In this document: one piece after another, positions 54,444 to 64,000 of the stretch | How positions within the stretch are numbered: position 1 is the first letter of the stretch | Layout of the letters: each line of letters starts with the position of its first letter | Source: Bathynomus jamesi | Lineage: Eukaryota > Arthropoda > Malacostraca > Isopoda > Cirolanidae | Reading direction: 5' to 3' | DNA: 64,000 bases | NCBI GenBank assembly: GCA_023014485.1 | Contig: JAJOZX010003206.1 | Coordinates: 62,001-126,000, forward strand | Program-made: the position numbers and the translations under genes | The notes under the pieces: model-generated | Seen by the model: the letters and a program-made list of their open reading frames with translations, nothing else | What the model was told of the DNA's origin: nothing | The model's database searches: none

Positions 54444-54892
54444 ATGGGTTCTAAGATGATTAAAGTGAAATTTACAAGGAAGACTATCATGCTTGAAACC
54501 AAGATGGCTATTTTGCATCACATGGAAGCAGGTTGTAGACATAGCACATTAGTGTGTTTCATATTTCAACTTTTTTTTAAAAACTCATGGAGCATAGTTC
54601 TTATATTGTGAGAAATACTGCATTGATCATAAATATAGCAAAAAAAATTAGATTGGCAATTATTTTGGGTCCCTGCAGCCCCCATCAAAGACAGACCCTC
54701 CTTTTGTACTGCAAATCCCCTACTTTTCATCATGAAAATGCTTTAACTCCCACATTTCTAATCTGCTCTTTATAAATTTGGTATCAAATTGTAGAGGACA
54801 TCAATATGCATCTAAACAATACTTGATAATGTAGTTTAGTGAATGTTTGGGCAGTTTTATTAAAGTAATTCTATTTTTAGTTATATTTATTC

Positions 54893-55118
54893 AAGTGTAG
54901 TGAGTGCACTACCAGTTGATTCTGTATACTTGTCTGCTAGTAGCCATTAATACTTCTGTAATGCCATCTATTGAAGTATGCAGTAATTACAATTTTGATG
55001 AATGTAGCTGTCATTCATTGGTTAGTGTTTGTGTATATGTGTGGTGCTCGTTTTAAGTTTTGATTTATCAGACAGAGCAGACAAGCATACATAATCAACT
55101 GGTAGGGCACTCGCTACA
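54893..55118. repeat. Inverted repeat in the 5' region of element 3
   Basis: GTGTAGTGAGTGCACTACC at 54895-54913 continues for about 46 bases and is matched in inverse at about 55070-55118 (GGTAGGGCACTCGCTACAC). The spacer is about 125 bases. No coding content. Confidence 0.75.
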
Positions 55119-55253
55119 CAAGTAATTCTATTTTCATTTTCTGCTACCTTTTCTTTTGTCCTTTGCTGTGTACAACTCAATTCACAGACAGCTAATATTT
55201 TCATATTTTTTTTAGACTTTGTTCAGTTTATGAAACTAAAACATAGTATAATA

Positions 55254-55825
55254 CAGGGCTATTCAAAATGATTCACCTGATTTCAAATGAGAATATTTTT
55301 TAATGTTACAAATACAGTGTGATTTGTGATACATCAACCAAAAGAAAAACTGTCCAAATTTTCTCTCTCACCTCATAAATGCTCTGTGACTTCCCCTAGT
55401 TACACGAGCAACGTCGACACGATAGTCAAATTCCTCCCATACTCGCTACAGCATGTCCGTTGTCACTGACTCTACGGCAGTAACAATGCGAGTTTGGAGC
55501 TCATCCAAAGATGTGGGCAATGGTGGCACGTACACAGCTTCCTTAACATACCCCCAAAGGAAAGGAAACTCACGCTGCACTGTGACTACCAATTTACAGC
55601 TCGAAAACTGCAACACACAAAATGCCTTCTGCTGTGCGGATGCCATTTTCATACTGACTGTTTGTTGCTAGGCTTGGCCATGGCGTGACTTTGGAGCCCT
55701 CTCGCAGTGATCTTGTAAAACTCTGAGATTTCCTCTTTCATGTGGTGTATGCCCAGTTGATGCACGGTTGATAGGTACGGAAGTATTCTCAGTTGAAATT
55801 GGATGAATCATTTTGAATAGCCCTG
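55254..55825 (-). mobile_element. Internally deleted mariner-like MITE inside element 3
   Basis: TA at 55252-55253 and 55826-55827 flank CAGGGCTATTCAAAATGATT and its inverse. The minus-strand frame 55446-55652 joins an N-terminal piece (QQKAFCVLQFSSCKL, TVQREF) straight to a C-terminal piece (FLWGYVKEAVYVPPLPTSLDEL). After a stop, RVWEEFDYRVDVARVTRG is readable. All catalytic residues lie in the missing middle. Confidence 0.9.
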
Positions 55826-55899
55826 TACTATGTCTAAGCATAGGCCTGTTCTAAGAAAAGATCTAAGTTCATATGACTCTATACTGGGCATGTTAAAAG

Positions 55900-58067
55900 A
55901 TGTTACCTATTATTGCTTCAGAGGGGTGTATGCTCCCAACAAATGGAGATGTTATTAAGCATTTTTATTTTCTGAGAAGAGCCCAAATGAATACTGCGAA
56001 CATATCAAAGAAAGAAAACATTTTGGCAGTTTTGAAGAAAGTAGACTGTATGGGACATGGCTACAATTCCTGCAAAAGTTGTCAAGCATAGCACTCCAAG
56101 AAAGATGTTGCTTGATCTCATAAAACAGCATGAATCTCTCTTGAAGAATAAAGGAAGAAAGAACTTTGTCGCAGAAAGAGGCCCTTTTGGATTGCATGGA
56201 TAAACTTTTTGACATAGCAAGCCAAGATGCAGTAGAAATAATTCAGAAGGACAGAATGAGAATGACAAAGTGGCAGATATAAAGTTTTTCAAAGATCAAA
56301 GAGGTCCTCGAAAATATTGTCTAGGCTCAAAAGATAAAATCTATACTGCTAAGTTTGTGAGGAAAACAGAGAGAATGCAATCTGGAAAAATAAGGGCAGA
56401 GAAAGAATTGGAGAGACAATCTTTGAAAGAAAAAGAAACATCTATGGTCAACACATCAGAAAGTTCCAGTACTGAATCAACTGACATTGATGAATTTATC
56501 GCAAAGGCTGGACCTTCAAGAATAGTTAACATATTCAAATCAGAAGTGGTGTCTAACACAGCTGCTTGAAACTAACACATGGACAGTGAACTGTTGTTGC
56601 TTCTGTGGTGGCAGCTGAATGTGGAAAAAATATAGATCAGATGGCAGTATCACGAAGCACATCCCTCAGAGCTGCAAGAAAGTCAAGAAAAATAACGTTT
56701 GAGGCCATCAAAGCTGATTTTGTTCAACCTGTATATTGTTTAATCCATTGGGACAGCAAACTGTTTCCAAATGTCTCAGGTGGAAAGCTTGATAGACTAG
56801 TGATTCTGATATCAGGTGATAATTCGGAAAAGTTATTATCTGCACTAAAAACAGCCAACTCTACTGGCTCAACTCAAGCATCTGCAGTTTTTAACTCCAT
56901 TAAAGACTGGAAATTGGAGAAAAACAACTATGGGATGGTATTTGATACAACCACCTCAAATTCTGGGTGGATAAGAGGCTCCTGCAAGATGTTAGAAGAT
57001 CTTCTGGACAAAAAGTTACTCTGGCTAGCCTGCCACCGCCATATGGCTGAAAGATTTTTGTTCACAGTCTTTACCAAAATATTTGGGAAGACAATTTCTC
57101 TAGAAAATGAAAACTTTAAGAACTTCAAAGAAAATATGTAGGATAAGATTAATACCAATCTCCCATATAAGAAACTCATAATCAAAGAACGATATCTTCA
57201 TGAATTGAAAGATATTTCAATAAATTTTATGAAAGATATCCTCAAAGATGATAAAGCTTTTCCTAGAGATGATTGATAAAGAGGTTGCAGAAACCACTCT
57301 GATGCTCCTTGGTGAAGTTCCACAGCAGGGTGTTCATTGGATCTGACCTGGAGCATTCCATCATGCCTGCTGGATGTCAGCTATCATATACACCAATAAA
57401 ATGCACGCATTTTCGGATCAAGTCAGGTTTGAAGACAATGAATGAAAAGCTTCGTAGAATATGCTTATTTACGATCCTTGTTTACAGCAAATACTGGCTC
57501 TCTTGCACAAGTGTGGCAAATGCACCTGTTAACAACCTTACATTTTATAATGAGCTAGTCAGGTACAAGAAGATCAACATTCATACTGCTGAAGCAGCTT
57601 TGAAAGTATTAAATGGACATTATTGGTACGTACTTGACGGAGGAACTGTCTGTCCTTGCTCTATTCGGCTCTTTATCACATGTTGAAAAAAGCAAGATGC
57701 CCAAAGAACTTCCACATTATGACCCACCAGAAAAATTTAACAGTGTAGCCAGTCTTTCCCCACCTGAAACAAGGCACAAGAATTCAGAATCTTATTGGGA
57801 CAAAATCTCGGTATATTTTCAAGGAGCTGAATTCATCTGGAAAATGGGTAAAAGAAATCTTCATGTCATGGGAGAGTGATGGCAACTATCAAAGAATGAA
57901 GAAAATCTTAACTTCAGTGAGAGTAGTTAATGATACAGCCAGAAAAGGCGTCAAACTTGTAGAAGACTATTTTGGAAACTGCAAAAGAGAATGAATTTCA
58001 GGAATTGCTACAAGTTGTTGAAAGAAACAGAAATTTGCTACCAGAATTCAAGAAAGAAACTGAGTAA
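55900..58067 (+). pseudogene. Putative transposase of unclassified family, element 3, broken
   Basis: An acceptor-like TTGCTTCAG precedes the first block (CMLPTNGDVIKHFYFLRR, 55900-56091). A helical block near 56100-56250 includes LFDIASQDAVEII. 56270-56569 is Lys/Glu/Ser-rich. 56605-57141 carries CLIHWDSKLFPN, ILISGDNSEKLL, MVFDTTTSNSGW and LACHRHMAERFLFTVF. A PGAFHHACWM-like block lies near 57347-57380, and an LSVLALF region (57613-57879) follows. The end has VVNDTARKGVKLVEDYF near 57925-57975, stop at 58065-58067. Many frame changes; more diverged than elements 1 and 2, but the block order is the same. Confidence 0.82.
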
Positions 58068-58488
58068 ACTGATCTGTAGTAAGAGATAAAATTAAGGATA
58101 AAATTAATGTGTGGTGTATTTTTATTTTCACAAAAAAATGGGGGCTTTGCTGGTGCAGCCGAAACCTACTATGTCTATGCATGTTACTCTTGTTCTCGGG
58201 CCAGTTGTTATCCAAACTACCATTCTGGATCAAATTTTTCCATGCTGCATCAGCAAGGTTGTTCCCACTTTCAATTGATTAGTTGAGGGAATGAATGCTA
58301 TTACTTCCACTTAACTTAATGGTTCAAAGCCCATTGCCACAGAGCTGATCTAGGATGATGCTCTATGGGTGGCAGTCACACCCAAATTGACTTACTACAT
58401 TTATTTGCAGCAGTTAAAGGATGTCAGTTAATTTACCTGCGATAAAATCAAAGTTTTATGAAAAAATCATGTAAGGAAATCAGGAAAA
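58068..58488. other. 3' non-coding part of element 3
   Basis: AT-rich sequence between the putative transposase stop and the right inverted repeat; no other feature seen. Confidence 0.6.
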
Positions 58489-60128
58489 AAATAAAACTGC
58501 CCAAACATTCACTAAACCACATTATTAAGTATTGTTTAGATGCATATTGATCTCCTCCACAATTTCATACCAATTTTATAAAGATCAGATTAGAAATGTG
58601 GGAGTTACAAGCATTTTCATGATGAAAAGTAGGGGATTTGCAGTACAAGAGGGGGGTCCATCTTTGAGAGGGGGTGCGGGGACCCAAAATAATTGCCAAT
58701 CTAATTTTTTTTGCTATATTTATGATCAATGCAGTATTTCTCACAATATAAGAACTATGCTCCATGAGTTTTTAAAAAAAGTTGGAATGTGAAACACCCT
58801 AATAGCACATGTTATGAATCTCACTCCAACTACAGTACTGTACATACACAATTGTGAGAAACAAGGGCAAATTAGAAGCAAGTGCTCAATCTTTTAATTC
58901 TGCGAGTGCATCCAAAATTTCTCTAAGTACAAGTAATTTGATACAGAGGATGGAATCAATATTGAGAATGTGTGGACTGTAGACATGAAGCAGGATATAC
59001 AACTTAGCACCACAATAATTCAAGAGAAGACAGTATATATATGAGCACATCAAGGATGAAGAAGGTGCAACTAGCAAGCTTTTTACTGATAGCAAAGGAT
59101 GGTTTGATCACTTCCACAAACAAAGCAACTATGGAGATGTAACCTTGCAGGCGAGGCTAAAAGTGCAGAACTGTGGATACAGATGCAGCTGAAGCATATC
59201 CTGAAATTTTAAACAACATAATTGAAGAGGGTGGTTATACTCAACAAATATTCAACAAGGATGAGATGGGGGTTCTAATGGAAGCATATGCATTCAAGAA
59301 CTTTTATCTCAAAAGAAGAAAAGGTGGTTCTAAGTTTCAATGCAGTGAAAGATTGATGCTCCTTTTGGGTGGCAATGTGGCTAGTGATTTTAAGCCAAAG
59401 CCCATGCTCATTTACCATATTCAGAGCATCTTCGTATATTAAAGGGCTTCTTAAAAACACGACTTCTTGCGCTTTGGCAATCAAACAAGAAGGCACGGGT
59501 AACCCAAAGCATCTTTAAAGATTAGTTTTTGAGATGCCAAGACACTGCAAATGAAATTCATAGATAGAGGGAAAGATGGATTGAGGAAGACTGTTCCAGA
59601 GTTGACCAGTTGAAAGATTGAAAATAGCTACCAATTAACCCTCGCATCAGAGATGACAGAAAAAGAATGAGAATGTGTCAAAAGTCAGGTACTGCATGCT
59701 CTCCTTAAAGGAGGCAGCATGTACAGTCAACTCCCGTAATCCATGTCTTCAGCATCCATATTTTCACTTATCCAGTTGCCATTTGGTAATTATTTTCATC
59801 CTCTGCGACCCTTTTCTTCACTTATCCATGGTTGAAATCAGAAAAAAAAGATCAAAATTGAAGAAAAATAGCAAAACTTCAAAGTGGAAACCACAACTGA
59901 GAGCCAAACTCAATGCTGAACTGCTAAAAATGAGAGAAGACTTGAAACAGAAGGCTATCCAGACTGATATAAACATGGAAAAGAGCACTGCCTTTGATAG
60001 AGGTACAGTGGGCCCTCATTTTCGCATTTTCACAAATTTGTGATGACCCATTTTACTACTATGTTTCAGTAAATTTGCGAATGACTACAAATTTATGATT
60101 TTGTCACATGGCATCCGCAACACTGCCC

Positions 60129-60968
60129 CAGGGCCGGATTAACCATTAAGCAAAATAAGCCCGTGCTTAGGGCATCAAGGGAAGGGGGGCACCACAGAAA
60201 TTTTCCATTGTCGGATTTACCATGGATTTTTTATACTATTATAATCGCGGCTTATAGCCTATAAGCTGTTGAAAACTGAATTTTATATATTCATATATAG
60301 TATTTATTTTTTTTCATTGTTTGAATTTGTAGTGAACAACAACCCTTTTGAGAGAATAAATATATTTCGTTGTAATCACACACTTTACGCTTTGCGTTAT
60401 TATTTTGTTTATATCAAATCTTTGAGCGCCATATTAAAAATACATATAGATTAAATATTTTCGTGTGCTATAGTAAATGTAAAAACAAGATTCAGTCATG
60501 CTGAACTTTATAAAATAATTGTAGAAGACAATATTGAGTGTGCCTTCCCAAATGTAGAAATTGCCTTTCGTATATTTTTAACATTAATGGTCACAAATTG
60601 CTCAGCTGAGCATTCATTTTCTCAGTTGAAGTATATTAAAAATACCAACAGAACAACTATGCAACAAGGCAGGCTGGATGCCTTATCTCTACTAAGTATA
60701 GAAGCAGATGTGTTACGTAAGATTAGTTTTGAGGATCTGATCAAAGACTTTGCAATTAAAAAAAGTAGGAGAAAACTTTTCAAATATAAATGAAGTGGAA
60801 GTATACAAAAATAAACACTATTTTCCATCTTACTGTAAGTTTTGTTTCATTTCAAAAAATAAAATTTTATTTTATGGTTTATTTTTGTTTATATTTTGAA
60901 TTACATATATATGGGGCACCAAAATCTTTTAAGTGCTTAGGGCCTCTAAAGGTCTTAATCCGGCCCTG
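60129..60968 (+). mobile_element. Internally deleted hAT element with 8-bp duplication
   Basis: CACTGCCC is duplicated exactly at 60121-60128 and 60969-60976. Ends are CAGGGCCGGATTAA and its inverse; GTGCTTAGGGC lies inside both ends. 840 bases with only the C-terminal part of a transposase. The perfect duplication shows that it entered the surrounding MITE. Confidence 0.94.
60587..60793 (+). pseudogene. hAT transposase dimerisation tail
   Basis: The frame reads upstream from about 60500 (IIVEDNIECAFPNVEIAFRIF) into SAEHSFSQLKYIKN, the conserved C-terminal hAT dimerisation motif. It then reads TTMQQGRLDALSLLSIEADVL and a basic tail to a stop at 60793. It resembles the tail of the TTF-finger hAT at 29999-30256 and lacks all catalytic residues. 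Confidence 0.85.
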
Positions 60969-61429
60969 CACTGCCCACACAGGTTAACACAGGTTCAGTC
61001 ATACTGTCTTTTGCTGAGTGAGGTTGTCATTTCATGCTCTTTAATGCCAGTGTATTATATTTAGTGTGTTATTTAGTTGTTTATAAAATATTATTGCTTT
61101 ATATTACATACAGTAAAAAGTTTTTTTACGTAAAATATCATTCTTTATGTAATATTACAGTAACATTATTGGTTTTTATTAGTGTTTAATGCGAATCATT
61201 GTTTAATAATATGTATTGCTTTAGTATATTCTGTGTTTAACTTTATTTTATTAAAATAAATTTTTGGGGGCATTTTAAGGATATTTTACAGTGCCATCCT
61301 TGAGCTTTTGGAACCAATTAGCCATTTTACATTGAAAATGCATCTCGTTTGCGATTTCATAATTTGCGACATTTTTCTCAGTCCCAATTAATCATGAACA
61401 ATGAGGGCCCTCTGTATAGACAATCAATT

Positions 61430-61650
61430 GTCTCCTTATAAGAGCTCAACAAAAGCCTTAAGAGTAAAGAAAAGCAGTCATGAATAATTTCCTTCTTTAA
61501 ACCAGCTTCTACTTCTTCAACCCCATCAGCCTCTAACTCCACTATGTACAACCTTCTGCACTCCCCTCCACCTCATCTCCACACTCTTCATCTAAAAGCC
61601 CATCACTATAAAGTGGACAGTCTTCTAATTAATGGTAAGTGTTATTCATT
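61430..61650 (+). pseudogene. Possible C-terminal tail of the Tigger-like transposase
   Basis: Plus-strand sequence after the MITE reads ISFFKPASTSSTPSASNST, like the Ser/Pro-rich C-terminal tails of Tigger transposases. It probably continues the gene interrupted from 54444. Weak evidence, with no catalytic motif. Confidence 0.4.
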
Positions 61651-61779
61651 AACCTATTTTTCTTATGGATGTACGGTAATATATTTTATTTATTTATAAA
61701 TTTTTAACTCTGATTTTTGGGGGCTGGAATGTATCCCATTGAATCCCATTATATAATCTGTTCACCATCCACAAATTCA

Positions 61780-61818
61780 CTGTCTGTGAGGGTTAACAAC
61801 ACTAACCCTCGCAGACAG
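61780..61818. repeat. Short hairpin CTGTCTGTGAGGGTTA
   Basis: CTGTCTGTGAGGGTTA (61780-61795) is followed after seven bases by its near-perfect inverse (61803-61818). It may be the end of the Tigger-like element meeting the next fragment, or a simple hairpin. Not a demonstrated terminator. Confidence 0.6.
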
Positions 61819-62640
61819 TAGGAATTGATTGCATAGAGAGAGCAACTGAATAGGAATGAAGAAACTGCAGAGCCAGTAACAGGCACACCCCACCTCTTAG
61901 AAAGAGAGTATACGTGACCTTCCCAAGAAAGATCATGAGAAATGGTAATACAGTCATCCCTCATTTTGCATCAAGGATACCTTCCTGAAAAACCACAACA
62001 AAATGAAAAGATGCAAAATGAAAGTAATTTTCCCATAGAAAAAATGCAATAATTGAGGATGCATTCTTGGATATAGAAACTCAATAGTACATATGAACCA
62101 TTTTATTACAAAACATAAAAAATAAACAATCGCATATTCAAAGAATAAAACAAATAATTTGTACAATATAAGGTATACAAAATACACTGTATATCATACA
62201 AACCCAAGAATCAGAACTTTAAGTCTTCTTGTGTGAGAAGAATGTAGCTAGTGTTGTCTGCTAAGATGCCTTTTTCTTCTTCTGATAAATTTGTTGGTAG
62301 CATCAAACACCTTCAGCCACTATTTGCCTGACTTTGGACCTCCATTCATCATCAGGATCTTCATTGTGACTGCATGAAGGAAATTCAGGCAGTTGGGGTG
62401 AGATAAAACAAGGCAAATTTGAGACACTAGATGAGTATACCAAGAAAGTTAAGAAAAGAGGAAGGATCGAGTTGTGTACTGGTATTGTTGAAGGTAAGGG
62501 GATACTCATGTGCAAAATTGTGAGGAATAGACAGATGAAAGAACCGAGTTTTTGAGGCATTGAAAGCCACAAGGTTTTCTCTGCCCAAATCAAGGATAGT
62601 AAAAAGATCAGAGGTCAGGTGCACCACAGGTCTCATGTGC
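61819..62640 (-). mobile_element. Jockey-like LINE fragment split by a Tigger-like insertion
   Basis: The right piece (62440-62640) encodes SDLFTILDLGRENLVAFNAS and SSFLNFLGI. The left piece (61819-61948) encodes TISHDLSWEGHVYSLSKR. Excising 61951-62437 and one TA joins them in frame through LNFLGITISHDLSW. The C-terminal domain is then lost in frame changes. Confidence 0.8.
61951..62437 (-). mobile_element. Tigger-like insertion, partial
   Basis: The left end CAGTCATCCCTCATTTTGC follows TA (61949-61950), and TA also follows at 62438-62439. No matching inverted end is seen on the right. The minus-strand frame near 62303-62400 (DDEWRSKVRQIVAEG) and the following QTTLATFF block look like the C-terminal end of a pogo-type transposase. 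Probably an internally rearranged or end-deleted copy. Confidence 0.6.
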
Positions 62641-62929
62641 AGTGTTGTGCCTGAACTAAAGTTAGCACTGCTAACACTAACTACACTAGGGGCTCTACCC
62701 TTGTCAAATAATTAATCCAGACAGTATGAAATTAGTTGGATATTTTGAACTTTTGTACGAAGTATTGAAGTATTTGTATACAAAATTTGTTGGGTATTTT
62801 AACATTTTATATGAATGTGGGGTGTAATTCTTAAATCTATTGTCCAGTATGGTAACTAAACTGTACAGTAGGCTACTGTATAAATTAATTGCAAAGTTTT
62901 TAAACTATTTCTTCATAATATTAAGAGTA
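62641..62929. other. No gene seen
   Basis: AT-rich spacer left of the foldback mariner. Confidence 0.5.
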
Positions 62930-63715
62930 CGAGGAGTGATCAAAAAGTATTGATAATTTTATTGCTACGGACAAATGAATGCAAATAAGAAATAACTGTT
63001 TACATATGGAAATCTTCCTGCCCTCTGGCATCTGCGGTCTTGAAGCAAAATCTGCTACCATGAGTCAGTAGTTGGTTGAAGTGCTCAAAGGGAGGGTGTG
63101 TTTTTGTACTATGTCTAAATCTCAGAAATGGAGCAATGTATGTGCATTAAATTTTGTGCCAAACTTGGAAAATCTGCATCAGAGAAACAAAATGATTAAA
63201 ACAGCCTTTGGAAATGATGCTCTGTGTAGCTAACGTTTACAAATGGCACAAAAAGTTCAAAAATGGAGAAACATCACTTGAAGACAAGGAACGCAGTGAC
63301 CACCCTTCCGTTTCTCATTAGGGATGAAAATGTCCAAAAGATTCAATTTCTGGTGAAAGCAAATGTTTCTCCATTTTTTAACTTTTTGTGCCATTTGTAA
63401 ACATTAGCTACACTGAGAGCATCATTTCCAAAAGCTGTTTTAATCATTTCGTTCATCTCCAATGCAGATTTTCCAAGTTTGGCACAAAATTTAATGCACA
63501 CACATTGCTCCATTTCCAAGATTTAGATGTACAGTACTGCAAAAACACACCCTCCCTTTAAGCACTCCAACCAACTACTGACTCATGGTAGCAGATTTTG
63601 CTTCAGACTGCAGATGCCAGAGGGCAGGAAGACTCACATATGTAAATGGTTATTTCTTATTTGCATTCATTTGTCCATAGCAATAAAATTATCAATACTT
63701 TTTGATCACTCCTTG
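62930..63715. mobile_element. Foldback mariner: two inverted 5' ends
   Basis: TA at 62928-62929 and 63716-63717 flank ends AGGAGTGATCAAAAAGTATT and its inverse. Arms of about 330-350 bases are inverted copies. Each encodes the N-terminal HTH of a mariner transposase (FCAKLGKSASE, MIKTAFGNDAL, KWHKKF). The left arm continues further (ETSLEDKERS, RPSVSH-like) up to about 63355. The catalytic domain is absent. It is a head-to-head dimer of mariner 5' halves. Confidence 0.88.
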
Positions 63716-64000
63716 TAATATTGTACAGTTTTATTACTGTAATACTGTACAGTATGTATATACATTATTAATGTTTAGTTCAGTTATTGGTCTTATGATG
63801 CGTCATAGTGGTGGTAACTATCTTATTCCAAATAGCCACAAATTAATTTTAGATTCCAGGCACAAACACTAAACATCACATGTACTTTTTTAATATTTTA
63901 CTGTACATTATTTTCACCATATTAGGAACTGTTAGAGATAAATACAGACTCTTCACCTTTAACTTCCATAGGGTCACTTTCCAGGTAGATCTCTGGGAAA
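63716..64000. other. No gene seen
   Basis: AT-rich sequence to the window edge without a supported feature. Confidence 0.5.

Larger units (their letters stand above)
54550..58801 (+). mobile_element. Unclassified DNA transposon, element 3 (long inverted repeats, 9-bp duplication)
   Basis: ATAGCACAT is duplicated exactly at 54541-54549 and 58802-58810. Ends are TAGTGTGTTTCATA and the inverted TGTGAAACACCCTA. The terminal inverted repeats are about 310 bases each (54550-54863 and 58489-58801). 4252 bases, including a 572-base nested MITE (55254-55825). The internal gene is homologous to those of elements 1 and 2. Confidence 0.92.
54444..59720 (+). pseudogene. Tigger/TIGD1-like (pogo) transposase, split by element 3
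   Basis: The N-terminus is at 54444-54549 (MGSKMIKVKF, then LETKMAILHHMEAG), interrupted by the element at 54550-58801, and resumes at 58811 with the helix VMNLTPTTVLYI, as expected for the first HTH. Later pieces: LIQRMESILRMW (second DNA-binding helix region, about 58935), KGWFDHFHKQSNYGDV (59090-59150) and 59173-59442 with QQIFNKDEMGVL (first catalytic Asp) and LLLGGNVASDFKPKPMLIYH. Stops and frameshifts are frequent, and the second and third catalytic residues are not seen. Relatives are CENP-B-like nuclear DNA transposases. Confidence 0.82.
60006..61414. mobile_element. pogo/Tigger-type MITE hosting a hAT insertion
   Basis: TA at 60004-60005 and 61415-61416 flank inverted ends CAGTGGGCCCTCATT and AATGAGGGCCCTCTG. 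Inner similarity (AATTTGTGA/ATAATTTGCGAC) is loose. No ORF of its own. A hAT element occupies 60129-60968; without it and one octamer duplicate, the MITE is about 560 bases. Confidence 0.88.

Overview
The window looks like intergenic and intronic DNA from an arthropod nuclear genome, possibly a crustacean. The evidence is a spliced BTB-domain gene of arthropod type, Tc1/mariner, hAT and Tigger/pogo transposons, three LINE families, and kilobase-long microsatellite and minisatellite arrays. No prokaryotic operon, rRNA gene or CRISPR array is visible. The taxonomic guess rests only on the kinds of repeats and the one gene.

Layout. 1-11520: six GA-rich arrays alternate with five truncated minus-strand copies of one CR1/L2-like LINE. 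11521-12910: a fragment of a second, Jockey-like LINE. 13434-16347: AT repeats, a Tc1 remnant and small MITEs, including a 479-bp hAT MITE with a perfect 8-bp target duplication. 16395-20325: the only convincing host gene, a minus-strand BTB protein in four exons, whose second intron is almost filled by a mariner that itself carries a MITE. 21141-24420: a second, inverted mariner copy, a mariner-like relic and an internally deleted Tc1-like element. 24521-25276: a GT-rich minisatellite. 25437-28092: a nearly intact BED-finger hAT transposon. 28223-30451: a decayed TTF-finger hAT. 30452-33170: a third LINE. 33181-36297: a 3.1-kb GT minisatellite. 38654-40059: a long palindrome with a MITE in one arm. 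40063-48322: a stack of DNA transposons. 48995-54060: a Jockey-like LINE split by two head-to-tail copies of the L2-like LINE. 54444-61650: a Tigger-like transposase gene split by further transposons. 61819-64000: more LINE and MITE pieces and a foldback mariner.

The most notable content is three diverged copies of one large protein family (40485-43237, 43451-46675, 54550-58801), all on the plus strand and each inside its own terminal inverted repeats. All six ends start or finish with the same kind of tip (TAGGGTG, with one copy TAGTGTG at one end). The proteins share HWDGKLLP-like, FDTTxSNTG-like, CxHHxxE-like, PGAxHxARWM-like and VxNDxAxRG-like blocks. One copy is flanked by an exact 9-bp duplication, and removing the copy plus one duplicate rejoins a Tigger reading frame (apart from a one-base frame change nearby). 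I read these as transposases of a DNA transposon group that I cannot place in a named superfamily. Element 2 is nearly intact, with one frameshift, and has an apparent first intron containing a palindromic pair of tRNA-like sequences.

Limits: all element boundaries were read by eye. Family names rest on motif recognition, not on searches. Most transposon ORFs are broken and are listed as pseudogenes.
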